Numbered from the stretch's first letter, positions 22,741-34,029 are shown. The stretch is DNA of 64,000 nt from Anthoceros angustus (GCA_010909165.1 VJWM01000204.1:1-64000); one strand, 5' to 3'. Numbers and translations are program-made. The notes: generated by a model from the letters alone, not told the origin.

Positions 22741-23078
22741 GACGATGGACCCACCGGCCAAGCATCGCCTAAGAAGAGCGCAACATCGGCCGATGGAGGG
22801 TACTGTTGCAACGAATTTCTACAACCTAGGAGAGAAGGACCCAACGCCAAGCTGAGCTGCCAGAAGAAGGAGGAGGGAGTGCGAACTTGCAGAAGACGCA
22901 AGTTCAAGCTGTGTGACCAGCTCATCTTCCAACCAGAGATTCTCGACGCCGAGCGAGTGTTGCAGGCAGACCGTGAAGGAATACTTGGTGAGGAGGCGAC
23001 CATCAAGAGGACCCGAGTTGGGAAACCAAGCCTTCATCGAAACTTTTCAACACCTCAAGAAACCCAAAGCGGAGAATG
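22741..23078 (+). pseudogene. Chromodomain-like C-terminal tail of the integrase
   Basis: EILDAERVLQADRE (near 22938-22980) in one frame and KEYLVRRRP with FIETFQHLKKPKA (near 22970-23080) in the next match the P-E-x-I-L-D, E-Y-L-V-x-W and F-x-x-F blocks of a chromodomain, with a frameshift between them. Chromoviruses carry such a domain at this place, where it can steer insertion to marked chromatin. The aromatic Trp after E-Y-L-V is not seen. Confidence 0.65.
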
Positions 23079-23101
23079 AAGCGAGGCCCTCGATGCTCGC
23101 T

Positions 23102-23117
23102 AGAGGAAGGAAGAGGA
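23102..23117 (+). other. Polypurine tract of the chromovirus
   Basis: AGAGGAAGGAAGAGGA, sixteen purines, ends exactly where the 3' LTR starts with TGTCAC. Confidence 0.85.
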
Positions 23118-23464
23118 TGTCACGTCATAAATGCGAGGGAGCGGACAAGCGAGACAAGCCCGACTTGATGATAGATGCTAGCTATGTGATCGGTAGCTAC
23201 CCAGAGCTAGCGTAGGAAGGCGCGACAAAGCGGACTAGGCGCGCATTAGGAAGCTGGTTGAGGCAAATAGGCCAACCACGGTTAAATGGAAGTCGATTAG
23301 GCTAACCTAGATGACACTAACCTAGCTAGCTAGTAACCCGACTCGAGAACCCGGTCAAGGAGAAAGGACACGTGCAGACGAGGCGGAGGCTACTTGCTCC
23401 CAAGAATCAAGACGGCTCTCGCATTCCATCTGCAGGCCTTGTGTCTTGGTGTGGAATGCCGACA
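23118..23464 (+). repeat. 3' LTR (347 bp)
   Basis: Starts TGTCACGTCATAAATGCG and ends GCCGACA. It has the same length as the 5' LTR. The flank GGCAG (23465-23469) matches the left flank TGCAG at four of five bases. Confidence 0.9.
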
Positions 23465-24235
23465 GGCAGTAGGCTTTAGCACAGCCTTGATGAACTCGAG
23501 AAATCCTTGCCCATGGCCCGTGAGTCTCGATGGCAGGGGATGAAGGCGTGGCCCTTCTTGCATGGGCGAGTACTTGTGAGCGTTCGTTGTCGCATCTCCG
23601 CCACCCAACTGGAGGGTTGATGATGACGATGCTTGCAGACGGTGTCCGGCAAGGTCATTGCACCACATCCACGGAAACTGGTCCCCCCTCGGCCGTCGAG
23701 AACATGGCGTCGCAGACGGCGTGATCACGTGTGCTGGCGCCCGCCCTGGAGGCGAGGGCTACGGCAGTCTAAAGAGAGCGAGCCAAAGGTTGGACCAAAC
23801 CAGGCGGAACCTCATCGCGGTAGAAAAGAAGCCGGTGCGACTCGAAATACCTTGATGCAAGGTCGGGCTAGAAGCCATGAACACTCCCTTCCCGAGCAAG
23901 AGCGGAGGCGAGCTCGAGCTGGTCAAGGAATGGAGGAATCGAGGAGCAAAGCCAGTGCGTGCCCATACAAGTTTCTTCTCATGGAGGGAGGCCAAAGCCT
24001 GTGACCCGTCCAGAGCGAGGCAGAATGCGGCATGACCGCCCTAGCCTCGGATAGGACACCCTAGCCAATCTTAAGGACAAGCATGCAAGGGAAGGCGCCC
24101 TCCTCGGCCCGAGGCCTTGAAGATGCGGTAATCCCAGGATTAGGAAATGGGAGGCCTAGATGCGGGTTGAGAGGACCAAGCTCAAGCGTCGTGCGGATGC
24201 CTTGCGGCGCACTCTAAGGGCCGCTCTTGTGAGGT
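23465..24235 (-). pseudogene. Non-LTR retrotransposon-like remnant, unit 2 (right of the insertion)
   Basis: Same block as in unit 1, with the left end cut off by the LTR element. The minus strand gives GHAFIPCHRDSRAMGKDF in one frame near 23490-23560. The adjacent frame carries the E-T-H-G-A-M version in other units. Upstream frames include LHQGISSRTGFF near 23840. Confidence 0.45.
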
Positions 24236-24673
24236 AAGCAATTGCATTCATGTGAGCACTTCCTCAACGGACAACCAAGCAAAACAAGTCTAATATGCAA
24301 ATACCAATTTGTAACACTAGGAGAGTAGCACACGTTGTGGTTTTCCTCCCACACTCTCCCACGAGAACAACACGCAAATTCGCACATGGCTCTCGGAGTG
24401 ATAGCTTTGGCCTCCTCACAACTCTCTTGCATTGCATATGTAGAGGACAAGGACAAGTTATGATGTGAGCTTGTCCTTTGTGAAAGGGTCTATATAGATA
24501 TACTAGGCCTTGGCATTGGCATATTCCTAAGATATCCTATTGGCATGCATGTGCCGAAATATCCAAAGAATACACCATAATATGCAAGGAATATGCTAAA
24601 GCATATAACTTGTGTTTATCCACTTAGTTATTGCTAACCGTGTTTAATTAACGAATCGATGCTTAATTAACAT
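24236..24673. other. Second spacer, unit 2
   Basis: Same content as in unit 1. The TATATAGATATA stretch is near 24490 and the ATATGC-TAAA-GCATAT inverted repeat near 24591. Confidence 0.5.
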
Positions 24674-24920
24674 AACCACTTATATTAATTAATACTAACT
24701 TACTTAATGATAAGTCATTAGATTAATTAATGCTAGATATAAATGAATTTAACCACTTATATTAATTAATTAATACTAATAACTTACTTAATGATAAGTC
24801 ATTAGATTAATTAATGCTAGATATAAATGAATTTAACCACTTATTAATTAATTAATACTAATTACTTACTTAATGATAAGTCATTAGATTAATTAATGCT
24901 AGATATAAATGAATTTAACA
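24674..24920 (+). repeat. AT-rich minisatellite, 3 copies
   Basis: Copies start at about 24674, 24751 and 24835. The first is a few bases short, with one TTAATTAA step fewer. Confidence 0.9.
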
Positions 24921-25035
24921 TAAATCAGCAGCACTATCTCTTTCTAAAATAGATGCCAATATACCAATCGACACACGGCTGAAAATTTACCAATTTACTA
25001 GTTGCCAATATGAAGCCCGGTAGTTTCTCATGGGG

Positions 25036-25042
25036 TATAAAT
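25036..25042 (+). promoter_or_regulatory. TATA box of kinase unit 3
   Basis: TATAAAT within TTTCTCATGGGGTATAAATG. The 110 bases upstream (ACCAATCGACACAC, TTGAAAATTTACCAATTTAC) are conserved in all eight intact units, so this looks like a core promoter with a CCAAT-like element near 24963. Transcription should start about 30 bases downstream, in exon 1. Confidence 0.7.
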
Positions 25043-25064
25043 GGGCGAGACTTAAAATCAAAAT

Positions 25065-26663
25065 GCCTCCGGACTCGAACTTGAAATCTTGTTATCCATT
25101 CTTCTTGCATGTAACTTTTCATAATTCTATGATCTACATTGTTAAGGTTTGTTCAATGAAGATTGATGTTCTCCTTTACGGAGGGATGAGTTTATGCATG
25201 TATATTCCTATGTGTGCTAACAATTCATTCTCTACTTGTTCTCTGAGTTTCCCTAGAGGGCACGTAAATTACCCAAAGGCGAGACCTAAACCGAAAGATT
25301 TCCTCCGCCATGAACTTAAAAATCTCACATTCTTGCAAATATCTTTTAATAATCGTGTGATCTACGGTTGTTAAGGTATGTTCCATGAAGATTCATGTTC
25401 TCCTTTATAGAGGGATGGGTGTATGCATGTGTATTCCGCGTGTTAACGAATTCATTCTACTTGTTCCCTCTGAGTTTCCCTAGAGGGCACGTAAATTACC
25501 CAAAGGCGAGACCTAAACCGAAAGATTTCCTCCGCACCATGAACTTAAAAATCTCACATTCTTGCAAATATCTTTTAATAATCGTGTGATCTCTAGTTGT
25601 TAAGGTTTGTTCAATGAAGATTCATGTTCTCCTTTACGGAGGGATGAGTTTATGCATGTATATTCCTATGTGTGCTAGCAATTCATTCTCTCTACTTGTT
25701 CTCTCAGGTTTCCCTAGAGGGCACGTACCCAAAGGGCGAGACCTAAACCGAAAGATTCCTCCGCACCATGAACTTAAAAATCTCACATTCTTGCAAATAT
25801 CTTTTAATAATCGTGTGATCTACTGTTGTTAAGGTATGTTCCATGAAGATTCATGTTCTCCTTTATAGAGGGATGGGTGTATGCATGTGTATTCCTGTTA
25901 ATTCATTCTCTCTACTTGTTCCCTACAGTTTCCCTAGAGGGCACGTAAATTACCCAAAGGCGAGACCTAAACCGAAAGATTTCCTCCGCACCATGAACTT
26001 AAAAATCTCACATTCTTGCAAATATCTTTTAATAATCGTGTGATCTCTGTTGTTAAGGTTTGTTCAATGAAGATTCATGTTCTCCTTTATAGAGGGATGA
26101 GTTTATGCATGTATGTTCCTGTGTGTGCTAATTCATTCTCTCTACTTGTTCAGGTTTCCCTAGAGGGCACGTAAATTACCCAAAGGCGAGACCTAAACCG
26201 AAAGATTTCCTCCATGAACTTAAAAATCTATTCTTGCAAATATCTTTTAATAATTATGATCTATTGTTAAGGTATGTTCCATGAAGATTCATGTTCTATA
26301 GAGGGATGGGTGTATGCATGTGTATTCCGTGTTAACGAATTCATTCTTTCTACTTGTTCTCGGGTTTCTAGAGGGCACGTAAATTACCCAAAGGCGAGAC
26401 CTAAACCGAAAGATTTCCTCCGCACCATGAACTTAAAAATCTCACATTCTTGCAAATATCTTTTAATAATTGTGTGATCTCGATTGTTAAGGTTTGTTCA
26501 ATGAAGATTCATGTTCTCCTTTATAGAGGATGAGTTTATGCATGTATGTTCCTGTGTGCTAACGAATTCATTCTCTCTACTTGTTCCTGGAGTTTCCCTA
26601 GAATTACCCAAAGGGCGAGACCTAAACCGAAAGAAATACTCCTATTTATCAATCTTTAAAATT
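25065..26663 (+). repeat. Exon 1 and leader cassettes of kinase copy 3 (7 introns)
   Basis: Exon 1 ends TTGTTAAG near 25145. Intron-like parts begin at about 25146 (first A type, marked by GATTGATG), 25376 B, 25603 A, 25832 B, 26058 A, 26271 B and 26489 A. Each has a donor GTTTGT or GTATGT, a CTAAC or TTAAC branch site where not garbled, a pyrimidine tract and an acceptor AG before GTTTCCCTAGAGGGCACG. Exon-like parts are about 131 bases. Confidence 0.85.
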
Positions 26664-27460
26664 ATGGAGTCCACAATGAAAATTGAAGTGAGAATGTTTG
26701 AAGAAAGATACATATGTGGAAAATGTATCGGTGAGGTTTTTCCAAAGTCTATGAATGCTATGACAAATATACGGAAAGATATTTGCCTGCAAAATTATGA
26801 AAAATCTAAAGACATAAATGATGCAATATGTAGAGAGATCAACACTCTTGATCTCTTCCAAAATATTCTCATATTATTAACACAAAAGTGTTCATGAGGA
26901 TATTGAACATATTTATATTGTGATGGAGCTATGTACCAATGGTACACTAAAGGATGAACTAAAAAGGGGAGCTTATTGTGAAGAGGATGCAAAAATACTT
27001 ATGTTTAACCTAATGGAGGCAATCAATTTTGCCACAGGCATAATGTTATGCATCGCGATTTGAAACCGCTAATATACTATTACTTGCCTCAAGTCATACT
27101 AGCGAGACTTTGGTTTTTCCTTCCATGTCTCCAAAACGAACATGAATTATTATGCGAGTGGAACCCCATGTTACATGGCTCGAGGTATTGGAGTCGGACG
27201 ATGTAAACATAAGCTATACTTCAAAAGCCGATATTTGGAGCGCAGGAGTCATTTTGTATGAAGTTTTAACCGAAATCGTCCTTATATAGGATATGAGTTC
27301 GAACAAAAGAAGAATGGATAACTCAATTGGACCTAGATGAGTGGCCCAACATGTCACAGTGAAAGATCTACTACACTCAATGTTACATTTAGAACAAGAG
27401 TGTAGACGGATCTGTACAGTTCTAAACCATTCTTGGTTTTGCTCGCTATCTTATATATGA
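26664..27460 (+). pseudogene. Ser/Thr protein kinase, array copy 3, frame-broken
   Basis: The glycine loop has lost six bases (CGGTGAGGTTTTTCC near 26728), which removes G-E-G-G spacing. The frame from the leader is open upstream of ATG and reads RDLNRKKYSYLSIFKI into MESTMK. CCGG is reduced to CCG at K-P-A-N (near 27066) and to CG at A-P-E (near 27181). TGA is at 27458-27460. Confidence 0.75.
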
Positions 27461-28028
27461 AAGATAGTAATTTTATTACATAAGAACTTTTATTTGTATT
27501 ATATATTTTTAATATAATGATTTTTATTTTAACTTTATTCATAATTTCATTAAACCACTCTTGATTACTCTTTCTTGTGGAAAGTCTTCAAGCCATGCAA
27601 GCGATCATGAAAATTGATGTAGTGAAGCTAAGATTGGAGTATATCGCTATGTGTTTAGCTTGATGAGTCTTTGTTTTGGTCATTGTCATAGCATGGCATA
27701 ATAGCATCGGACAATTTCTTCTTCTATAGCTACGCATATTATAGTTACTAAATCGCATGTTAGAATCTTGACGTTCGACCACGATTTTACTCTGGCCGCT
27801 TCTCACGTGCTAGGGACGACCACACCAAGGGTGTGCGAATGTTTTGAATCATGAGCAAGGCGAACGTGGCACAGGCGGAGTGTGAAGATGGCGGCGTGCG
27901 AGAAGGAAAATTGGCATTTAGGGTGAAACGGCTATTGTTGAAGTCCCACCTTGCAGTCCACGGAGAGAACTCCCCTGCACAATGGCAATGGACACCGTTG
28001 CTGAAGAAGCCATCACACAAGAAAGGCG
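27461..28028 (+). other. 3' tail and conserved spacer, unit 3
   Basis: AT-rich tail, then spacer. The GGGTTCGCAAACCCC sequence is strongly garbled here (near 27772). Confidence 0.5.
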
Positions 28029-28800
28029 CTGGTAGGCTTTAGCACAGCCTTGATGAACTGGAGAAATCCTTGCCCATGGCCCCGTGAGTCTCGATGGCAA
28101 GGGGATGAAGGCGTGGCCCTTCTTGCATGGGCGAGTACTTGTGAACGCTCGTTGTCGCGCATCTCTCCGCCACCCAACCGGAGGGTTGATGATGGCGTGC
28201 TTGCAGCATGTCCGCAAGGTGCATTACACATCCACACTACCGTCCCCCTCGGTGTCGAGAACATGGCGTCGTGGACGGCGTGATGCGAGCAATGCCCGCC
28301 AATTTGGAGGCGAGGGCTACGGCGTCTAAAGAGAGCAGCCAAAGGTTGGACCAAACCCGGTGAACCTCATCGCGGTAGAAAAGAAGCCGGTCACTCGAAA
28401 TACCTTGATGCAAGGTCGGGCTAGAAGCCATGAACTGCTCCTTCCCGAGCAAGAGCGGAGGCGAGCTCGAGTGGTCAAGGAATGGAGGAATCGAGGAGCA
28501 AAGCCCAGCGTGCCCATACAAGTTTCTTCTCATGGAGGGAGGCCAAAGCCCCACGCAGCCCGTCCATGAGAACGAGGACGAATGCGGCATGACCGCCCTA
28601 GCCTCGAGGATAGGACACCCCTAGCCAATCTTAAGGACAAGCATGCAAGGAAGGCGCCTCCTCGGCCGAGGCGAAGGCCTTGAAGATGCGGTAATCCCTG
28701 GATTAGGAAATGGGAGGCCTAGATGCGGGTTGAGAGGACCAAGCTCAAGCGTCGTGCGGATGCCTTGGCGCACTCTAAGGGCCGCTCTTGCGAGGTAAGC
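28029..28800 (-). pseudogene. Non-LTR retrotransposon-like remnant, unit 3
   Basis: Minus frames give LHPLAIETHGAMGKDF (28039-28224 frame), KKGHAFIPLPSRLTG in the neighbouring frame, and GGHCSHHAVHDAMFS near 28260-28310. The H-C and H-H-A-V-x-D spacing is clearest in this copy and is the best support for the family guess. Confidence 0.5.
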
Positions 28801-29216
28801 AATTGCATTCATGTGAGCACTTCCTCAACGGACAACCAAGCAAAACAAGTCTAATATGCAAATACCAATTTGTAACACTAGGAGAGAGTAGAGCGTTGTG
28901 GTTTTCCTCCCTCTCCCACGAGAACAACACGCAAATTGTCGGCACATGGCTCTGAGTGATAGCTTTGGCCTCCTCACAACTCTCATATGTAGAGGACAAG
29001 GACAAGATGATGTGAGCTTGTCCTTTGAAAGGGTCTATATAGATATACTAGGCCTTGGCATTGGCATATTCCTAAGATATCCTATCGCATCGGCATATGC
29101 AAATATCCAAAGAATACACCATAATATGCAAGGAATATGCTAAAGCATATAACTTGTGTTTATCCACTTAGTTATTGCTAACCGTGTTTAATTAGATGTC
29201 GATGCTTAATTAACAT
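28801..29216. other. Second spacer, unit 3
   Basis: Conserved spacer with the ATATGC-TAAA-GCATAT inverted repeat near 29136. No gene seen. Confidence 0.5.
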
Positions 29217-29390
29217 AACCATTATATTAATTAATTAATACTAATAACTTACTTAATGATAAGTCATTAGATTAATTAATGCTAGATATAAATGAATTTA
29301 ACCACTTCATATTAATTAATTAATACTAATTACTTACTTAATGATAAGTCATTAGATTAATTAATGCTAGATATAAATGAATTTAACATA
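29217..29390 (+). repeat. AT-rich minisatellite, 2 copies
   Basis: Copies start at about 29217 and 29300. This is the shortest array of the nine. Confidence 0.9.
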
Positions 29391-29503
29391 AATCAGCAGC
29401 ACTATCTCTTTCTAAAATAGATGCCAATATACCAATCGACACACGTAGTTGAAAATTTACCAATTTACTAGTTGCCAATATGAACTGGTAGTTTCTCATG
29501 GGG

Positions 29504-29510
29504 TATAAAT
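29504..29510 (+). promoter_or_regulatory. TATA box of kinase unit 4
   Basis: TATAAAT after CTCATGGGG, in the conserved promoter block. Confidence 0.7.
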
Positions 29511-29534
29511 GGTGAGACTTAAATCGAAACTCCG

Positions 29535-31135
29535 GACTACGAACAAATCTTGTTATCCATTCTTCTTGCATGTAACTTTTCATAATTCTATGATCTATTG
29601 TTAAGGTTTGTTCAATGAAGATTGATGTTCTCCTTTACGGAGGGATGAGTTTATGCATGTATATTCCTATGTGTGCTAACGAATTCATTCTCTACTTGTT
29701 CTCTGGGTTTCCCTAGAGGGCACGTAAATTACCCAAAGGCGAGACCTAAACCGAAAGATTTCCTCCGCCCCATGAACTTAAAAATCTCACATTCTTGCAA
29801 ATATCTTTTAATAATCGTGTGATCTCACATTGTTAAGGTATGTTCCATGAAGATTCATGTTCTCCTTTATAGAGGGATGGGTGTATGCATGTGTATTCCT
29901 GCATGTTAACTAATTCATTCTTTCTACTTGTTCCCTGGGTTTCTAGAGGGCACGTAAATTACCCAAAGGGGAGACCTAAACCGAAAGATTTCCTCCGCCA
30001 TGAACTTAAAAATCTCACATTCTTGCAAATATCTTTTAATAATCGTGTGATCTACGGTTGTTAAGGTTTGTTCAATGAAGATTCATGTTCTCCTTTACGG
30101 AGGATGAGTTTATGCATGTATATTCCTATGTGCTAACGAATTCATTCTCTCTACTTGTTCTCTGGTTTCCCTAGAGGGCACGTAAATTACCCAAAGGGCG
30201 AGACCTAAACCGAAAGATTCCTCCGCATCATGAACTTAAAAATCTCACATTCTTGCAAATATCTTTTAATAATCGTGTGATCTACTTGTTAAGGTATGTT
30301 CCATGAAGATTCATGTTCTCCTTTATAGAGGGATGGTGTATGCATGTGTATTCCTAGCGTGTTAACGAATTCATTCTTTCTACTTGTTCCCATGTGTTTC
30401 TAGAGGGCACGTAAATTACCCAAAGGGCGAGACCTAAACCGAAAGATTTCGACCATGAACTTAAAAATCTCACATTCTTGCAAATATCCTTTAATAATCG
30501 TGTGATCTACTGTTAAGGTTTGTTCAATGAAGATTCATGTTCTCCTTACGAGGGATGAGTTTATGCATGTATATTCCTATGTGTGCTAACGAATTCATTC
30601 TCTCTACTTGTTCTCTGGGTTTCCTAGAGGGCACGAAATTACCCAAAGGGCGAGACCTAAACCAAAGATTCCCTCCACCATGAACTTAAAAATCTCACAT
30701 TCTTGCAAATATCTTTTAATAATCGTGATCTACTAAGGTATGTTCCATGAAGATTCATGTTCTCCTTTATAGAGGGATGGGTGTATGCATGTATTCCATT
30801 AATTAATTCATTCTTTCTACTTGTTCCTCATGTTTCCCTAGAGGGCACGTAAATTACCCAAAGGGCGAGACCTAAACCGAAAGATTTCCTCCGACCATGA
30901 ACTTAAAAATCTCACATTCTTGCAAATATCTTTTAATAATCGTGTGATCTACGGTTGTTAAGGTTTGTTCAATGAAGATTCATGTTCTCCTTTACGGAGG
31001 GATGAGTTTATGCATGTATGTTCCTATGTGTGCTAGCAATTCATTCTCTACTTGTTCAGGGTTTCCTAGAGACGTAAATTACCCAAAGGCGGGACCTAAA
31101 AGAAGAAATACTCCTATTTATCAATCTTTAAAATT
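29535..31135 (+). repeat. Exon 1 and leader cassettes of kinase copy 4 (7 introns)
   Basis: Intron-like starts at about 29605 (first A type), 29836 B, 30065 A, 30295 B, 30517 A, 30736 B and 30962 A. Strict A(BA)3 order. Confidence 0.85.
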
Positions 31136-31944
31136 ATGGAGTCCACAATGAAAATTGAAGTGAGAATGTTTGAAGAAAGATACATATGTGGAAAATGTAT
31201 CGGTGAAGGAGGTTTTTCCAAAGTCTATGAATGCTATGACAAATATACGGAAAGATATTTGCCTGCAAAATTATGAAAAATCTAAAGACATAAATGATGC
31301 AATATGTAGAGAGATCAACACTCTTGATCTCTTCCAAAATATTCTCATATTATTAACACAAAAGTGTTCATGAGGATATTGAACATATTTATATTGTGAT
31401 GGAGCTATGTACCAATGGTACACTAAAGGATGAACTAAAAAGGGGAGCTTATTGTGAAGAGGATGCAAAATACTTATGTTTAACCTAATGGAGGCAATCA
31501 ATTTTGCCAGGCATAATGTTATGCATCGCGATTTGAAACCGGCTAATATACTATTACTTAGCCGCTCAAAGTCATACTAGCGACTTTGGTTTGTCTGCTC
31601 CATGTCTCCAAAACGAACATGAATTATTGTGTGGGAGTCGCAGAACCCCATGTTACATGGACCGGAGGTATTGAGTCGAGACGATGTAAACATAAGCTAT
31701 ACTTCAAAAGCCGATATTTGGAGCGCAGGAGTCATTTTGTATGAAGTTTTAACGAAATCGTCCTTATATAGGATATGAGTTCGATAAAAAGAAGAATGGA
31801 TAACTCAATTGGACCTAGATGAGTGGCCCAACATGTCACCAAGTGAAGATCTACTACACTCAATGTTACATTTAGAACAAGAGTGTAGACCGGATGCAGC
31901 AAGTTCTAAACCATTCTTGGTTTTGCTCGCTATCTTATATATGA
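31136..31944 (+). pseudogene. Ser/Thr protein kinase, array copy 4, frame-broken
   Basis: The N-lobe is open to Y-D-K-Y-T, including IGEGGFSKV, then shifts at the lost G near 31249. CCGG is complete at K-P-A-N (AACCGGCTAAT near 31538), so MHRDLKPANILLL is readable. Other breaks are at the A-homopolymer near 31362, the Asp-Phe-Gly flank and G-T-P-C. TGA at 31942-31944. Confidence 0.75.
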
Positions 31945-32490
31945 AAGATAGTAATTTTATTATATAAGAACTTTTATTTGTATTATATATTTTAATATAA
32001 TGATTTTTATTTTAACTTTATTCATAATTTCATTAAACCACTCTTGGCCTCTTTCTTGTGGAAAGTCTTCAAGCCATGCAAGCGGTCATGAAAATTGATG
32101 TAGTGAAGCTAAGATTGGAGTATATCGCTATGTGTTTAGTGAGTCTTTTGGTCATTGTCATAGCATGGCATAATAGCATCGGACAATTTCTTCTTCTATA
32201 GCTACGCATATTATAGTTACTAAATCGCATGTTAGAATCTTGACGGGTTCGCAAACCCCGATTCTGCGGCTCTAAGCGGCGCTCAGCGTGCTTAGGACGA
32301 CCACCAAGGGTGTGCGAATGTTTTGAATCATGAGCCGGAGCAAAATGGCGAGGCGGAGTGTGAAGATGGCGGCGAGAAGGAAAATTGGCATTTAGGGCTA
32401 TTGTTGAAGTCCCACCTTGCAGCATCACGGAGAGAACTCCTAGCAGGCAATGGACACCCGTTCGAAGAAGCCATCACACAAGAGGGGGGC
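31945..32490 (+). other. 3' tail and conserved spacer, unit 4
   Basis: AT-rich tail and spacer. GGGTTCGCAAACCCC is complete at about 32247. Confidence 0.5.
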
Positions 32491-33225
32491 GGTGGTAGGC
32501 TTTAGCACAGCCTTGATGAACTGAGAAATCCTTGCCCATGGCCCCGTGAGTCTCGATGGCAAGGGGATGAAGGCGTGGCCCTTCTTGCATGGGCGAGTAC
32601 TTGTGAACGCTCGTTGTCGCGCATCTCTCCGCCACCCAACCCGGAGGGTTGATGATGGCGTGCTTGGCGGCGGGTCTGCAGGCCACATCCACAAACGGTC
32701 CCCCTCGGCCGTGAACATGGCGTCGCGGCGTGATCACGTAACAATGCGCTGCCCATGGAGCGAGGGGCTACTGGCAGTCTAAAGAGAGCAGCCAAAGGTT
32801 GGACCAAACCGTGAACCTCATCAAGTAGAAAAAAGCGGTGCGACTCAAATACCTTGATGCAAGGTCGGGCTAGAAGCCATGAACTGCTCCCTTCCCCGAG
32901 CAAGAGCGGAGGCGAGCTCGAGCTGGTCAAGGAATGGAGGAATCGAGGAGCAAAGCCACCGTGCCCATACAAGTTTCTTCTCATGGAGGGAGGCCAAAAG
33001 CACCCTCCCAGCGAGAAGATGCGGCATGACCGCCCTAGCCTCGGGAGGATAGGACACCCCTAGCCAATCTTAAGGACAAGCAAAGGCGCCTCCTCGGCCG
33101 ACAAGGCCTTGAAGATGCGTAATCCCTGTGGGATTAGGAAATGGGAGGCCTAGATGCGGGTTGAGAGGACCAAGCTGCGTCGTGCCATGCCTTGCGGCGC
33201 CTCTAAGGGGCCGCTCTTGAGGTAA
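32491..33225 (-). pseudogene. Non-LTR retrotransposon-like remnant, unit 4
   Basis: The longest minus frame (32502-32984) runs from LYGHGGFAPRFLHSLT through LLARPCIKVFESHRFF to the QARHHQPSGLGGGEMRD block. The P-L-A-I-E-T-H-G-A-M block is in the neighbouring frame near 32550. Confidence 0.45.
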
Positions 33226-33630
33226 GCAATTGCATTCATGTGAGCACTTCCTCAACCCAACCAAGCAAAACAAGTCTAATATGCAAATACCAATTTGTAA
33301 CACTAGGAGAGTAAGCTTGTGGTTTTCCTCCTCTCCCCACGAACAACACGCAAATTGTCGGCACATGGCTCGGTGATAGCTTTGGCCTCCTCACAACTCT
33401 CTTGCATTGCATATGTAGACAAGTTATGATGAGCTTGGCTGTGAAAGGTCTATATAGACATATAGGCCTTGGCATTGGCATATTCCTAAGATATCCTATT
33501 GGCACGATATGCCGGAAATATCCAAAGAATACACCATAATATGCAAGGAATATGCTAAAGCATATAACTTGTGTTTATCCACTTAGTTGCTAACCGTGTT
33601 TAATTAACGATGTCGATGCTTAATTAACAT
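33226..33630. other. Second spacer, unit 4
   Basis: Conserved spacer, with several small losses (TATATAGACATA near 33450). No gene seen. Confidence 0.5.
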
Positions 33631-33883
33631 AACCACTTATATTAATTAATTAATACTAATAACTTACTTAATGATAAGTCATTAGATTAATTAATGCTAG
33701 ATATAAATGAATTTAACCACTTATTAATTAATTAATACTAATAACTTACTTAATGATAGGTCATTAGATTAATTAATGCTAGATATAAATGAATTTAACC
33801 ACTTATATTAATTAATTAATACTAATAACTTACTTAATGATAAGTCATTAGATTAATTAATGCTAGATATAAATGAATTTAAC
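33631..33883 (+). repeat. AT-rich minisatellite, 3 copies
   Basis: Copies start at about 33631, 33715 and 33797. The middle one has GATAGGTCATT instead of GATAAGTCATT. Confidence 0.9.
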
Positions 33884-33998
33884 ATAAATCAGCAGCACTA
33901 TCTCTTTCTAAAATAGATGCCAATATACCAATCGACACACCGTTGAAAATTTACCAATTTACTAGTTGCCAATATGAAGCCCGTAGTTTCTCATGGGG

Positions 33999-34005
33999 TA
34001 TAAAT
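33999..34005 (+). promoter_or_regulatory. TATA box of kinase unit 5
   Basis: TATAAAT after CTCATGGGG. The next bases are TGAGAC instead of TGGGCGAGAC. Confidence 0.7.
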
Positions 34006-34029
34006 GAGACTTAAAATCGAAACGCTGAC

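Larger units (their letters stand above)
15883..23464 (+). mobile_element. Complete Ty3/gypsy chromovirus-type LTR retrotransposon
   Basis: The element is 7582 bp, bounded by two 347-bp LTRs that both start TGTCA and end in ACA. A tRNA-iMet-type primer site follows the 5' LTR and a polypurine tract precedes the 3' LTR. Inside, in + order, lie a repeated leader, a gag zinc-knuckle remnant, protease, RT, RNase H, integrase and a chromodomain-like tail, the gene order of chromoviruses. It sits inside the non-LTR remnant of array unit 2. No other unit carries it, so it inserted after the array formed. Coding frames are interrupted many times as given. Confidence 0.9.

Noticed and set aside
25270-25370. 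Cassette exons as protein-coding exons (reading F-P-R-G-H-V-N-Y-P-K-A-R-P-K-P-K)
   Set aside because: The frame ends at TGA inside each cassette exon. It is closed when GGGCGAG has three G, and it is not in phase with the kinase, so leader exons fit better.
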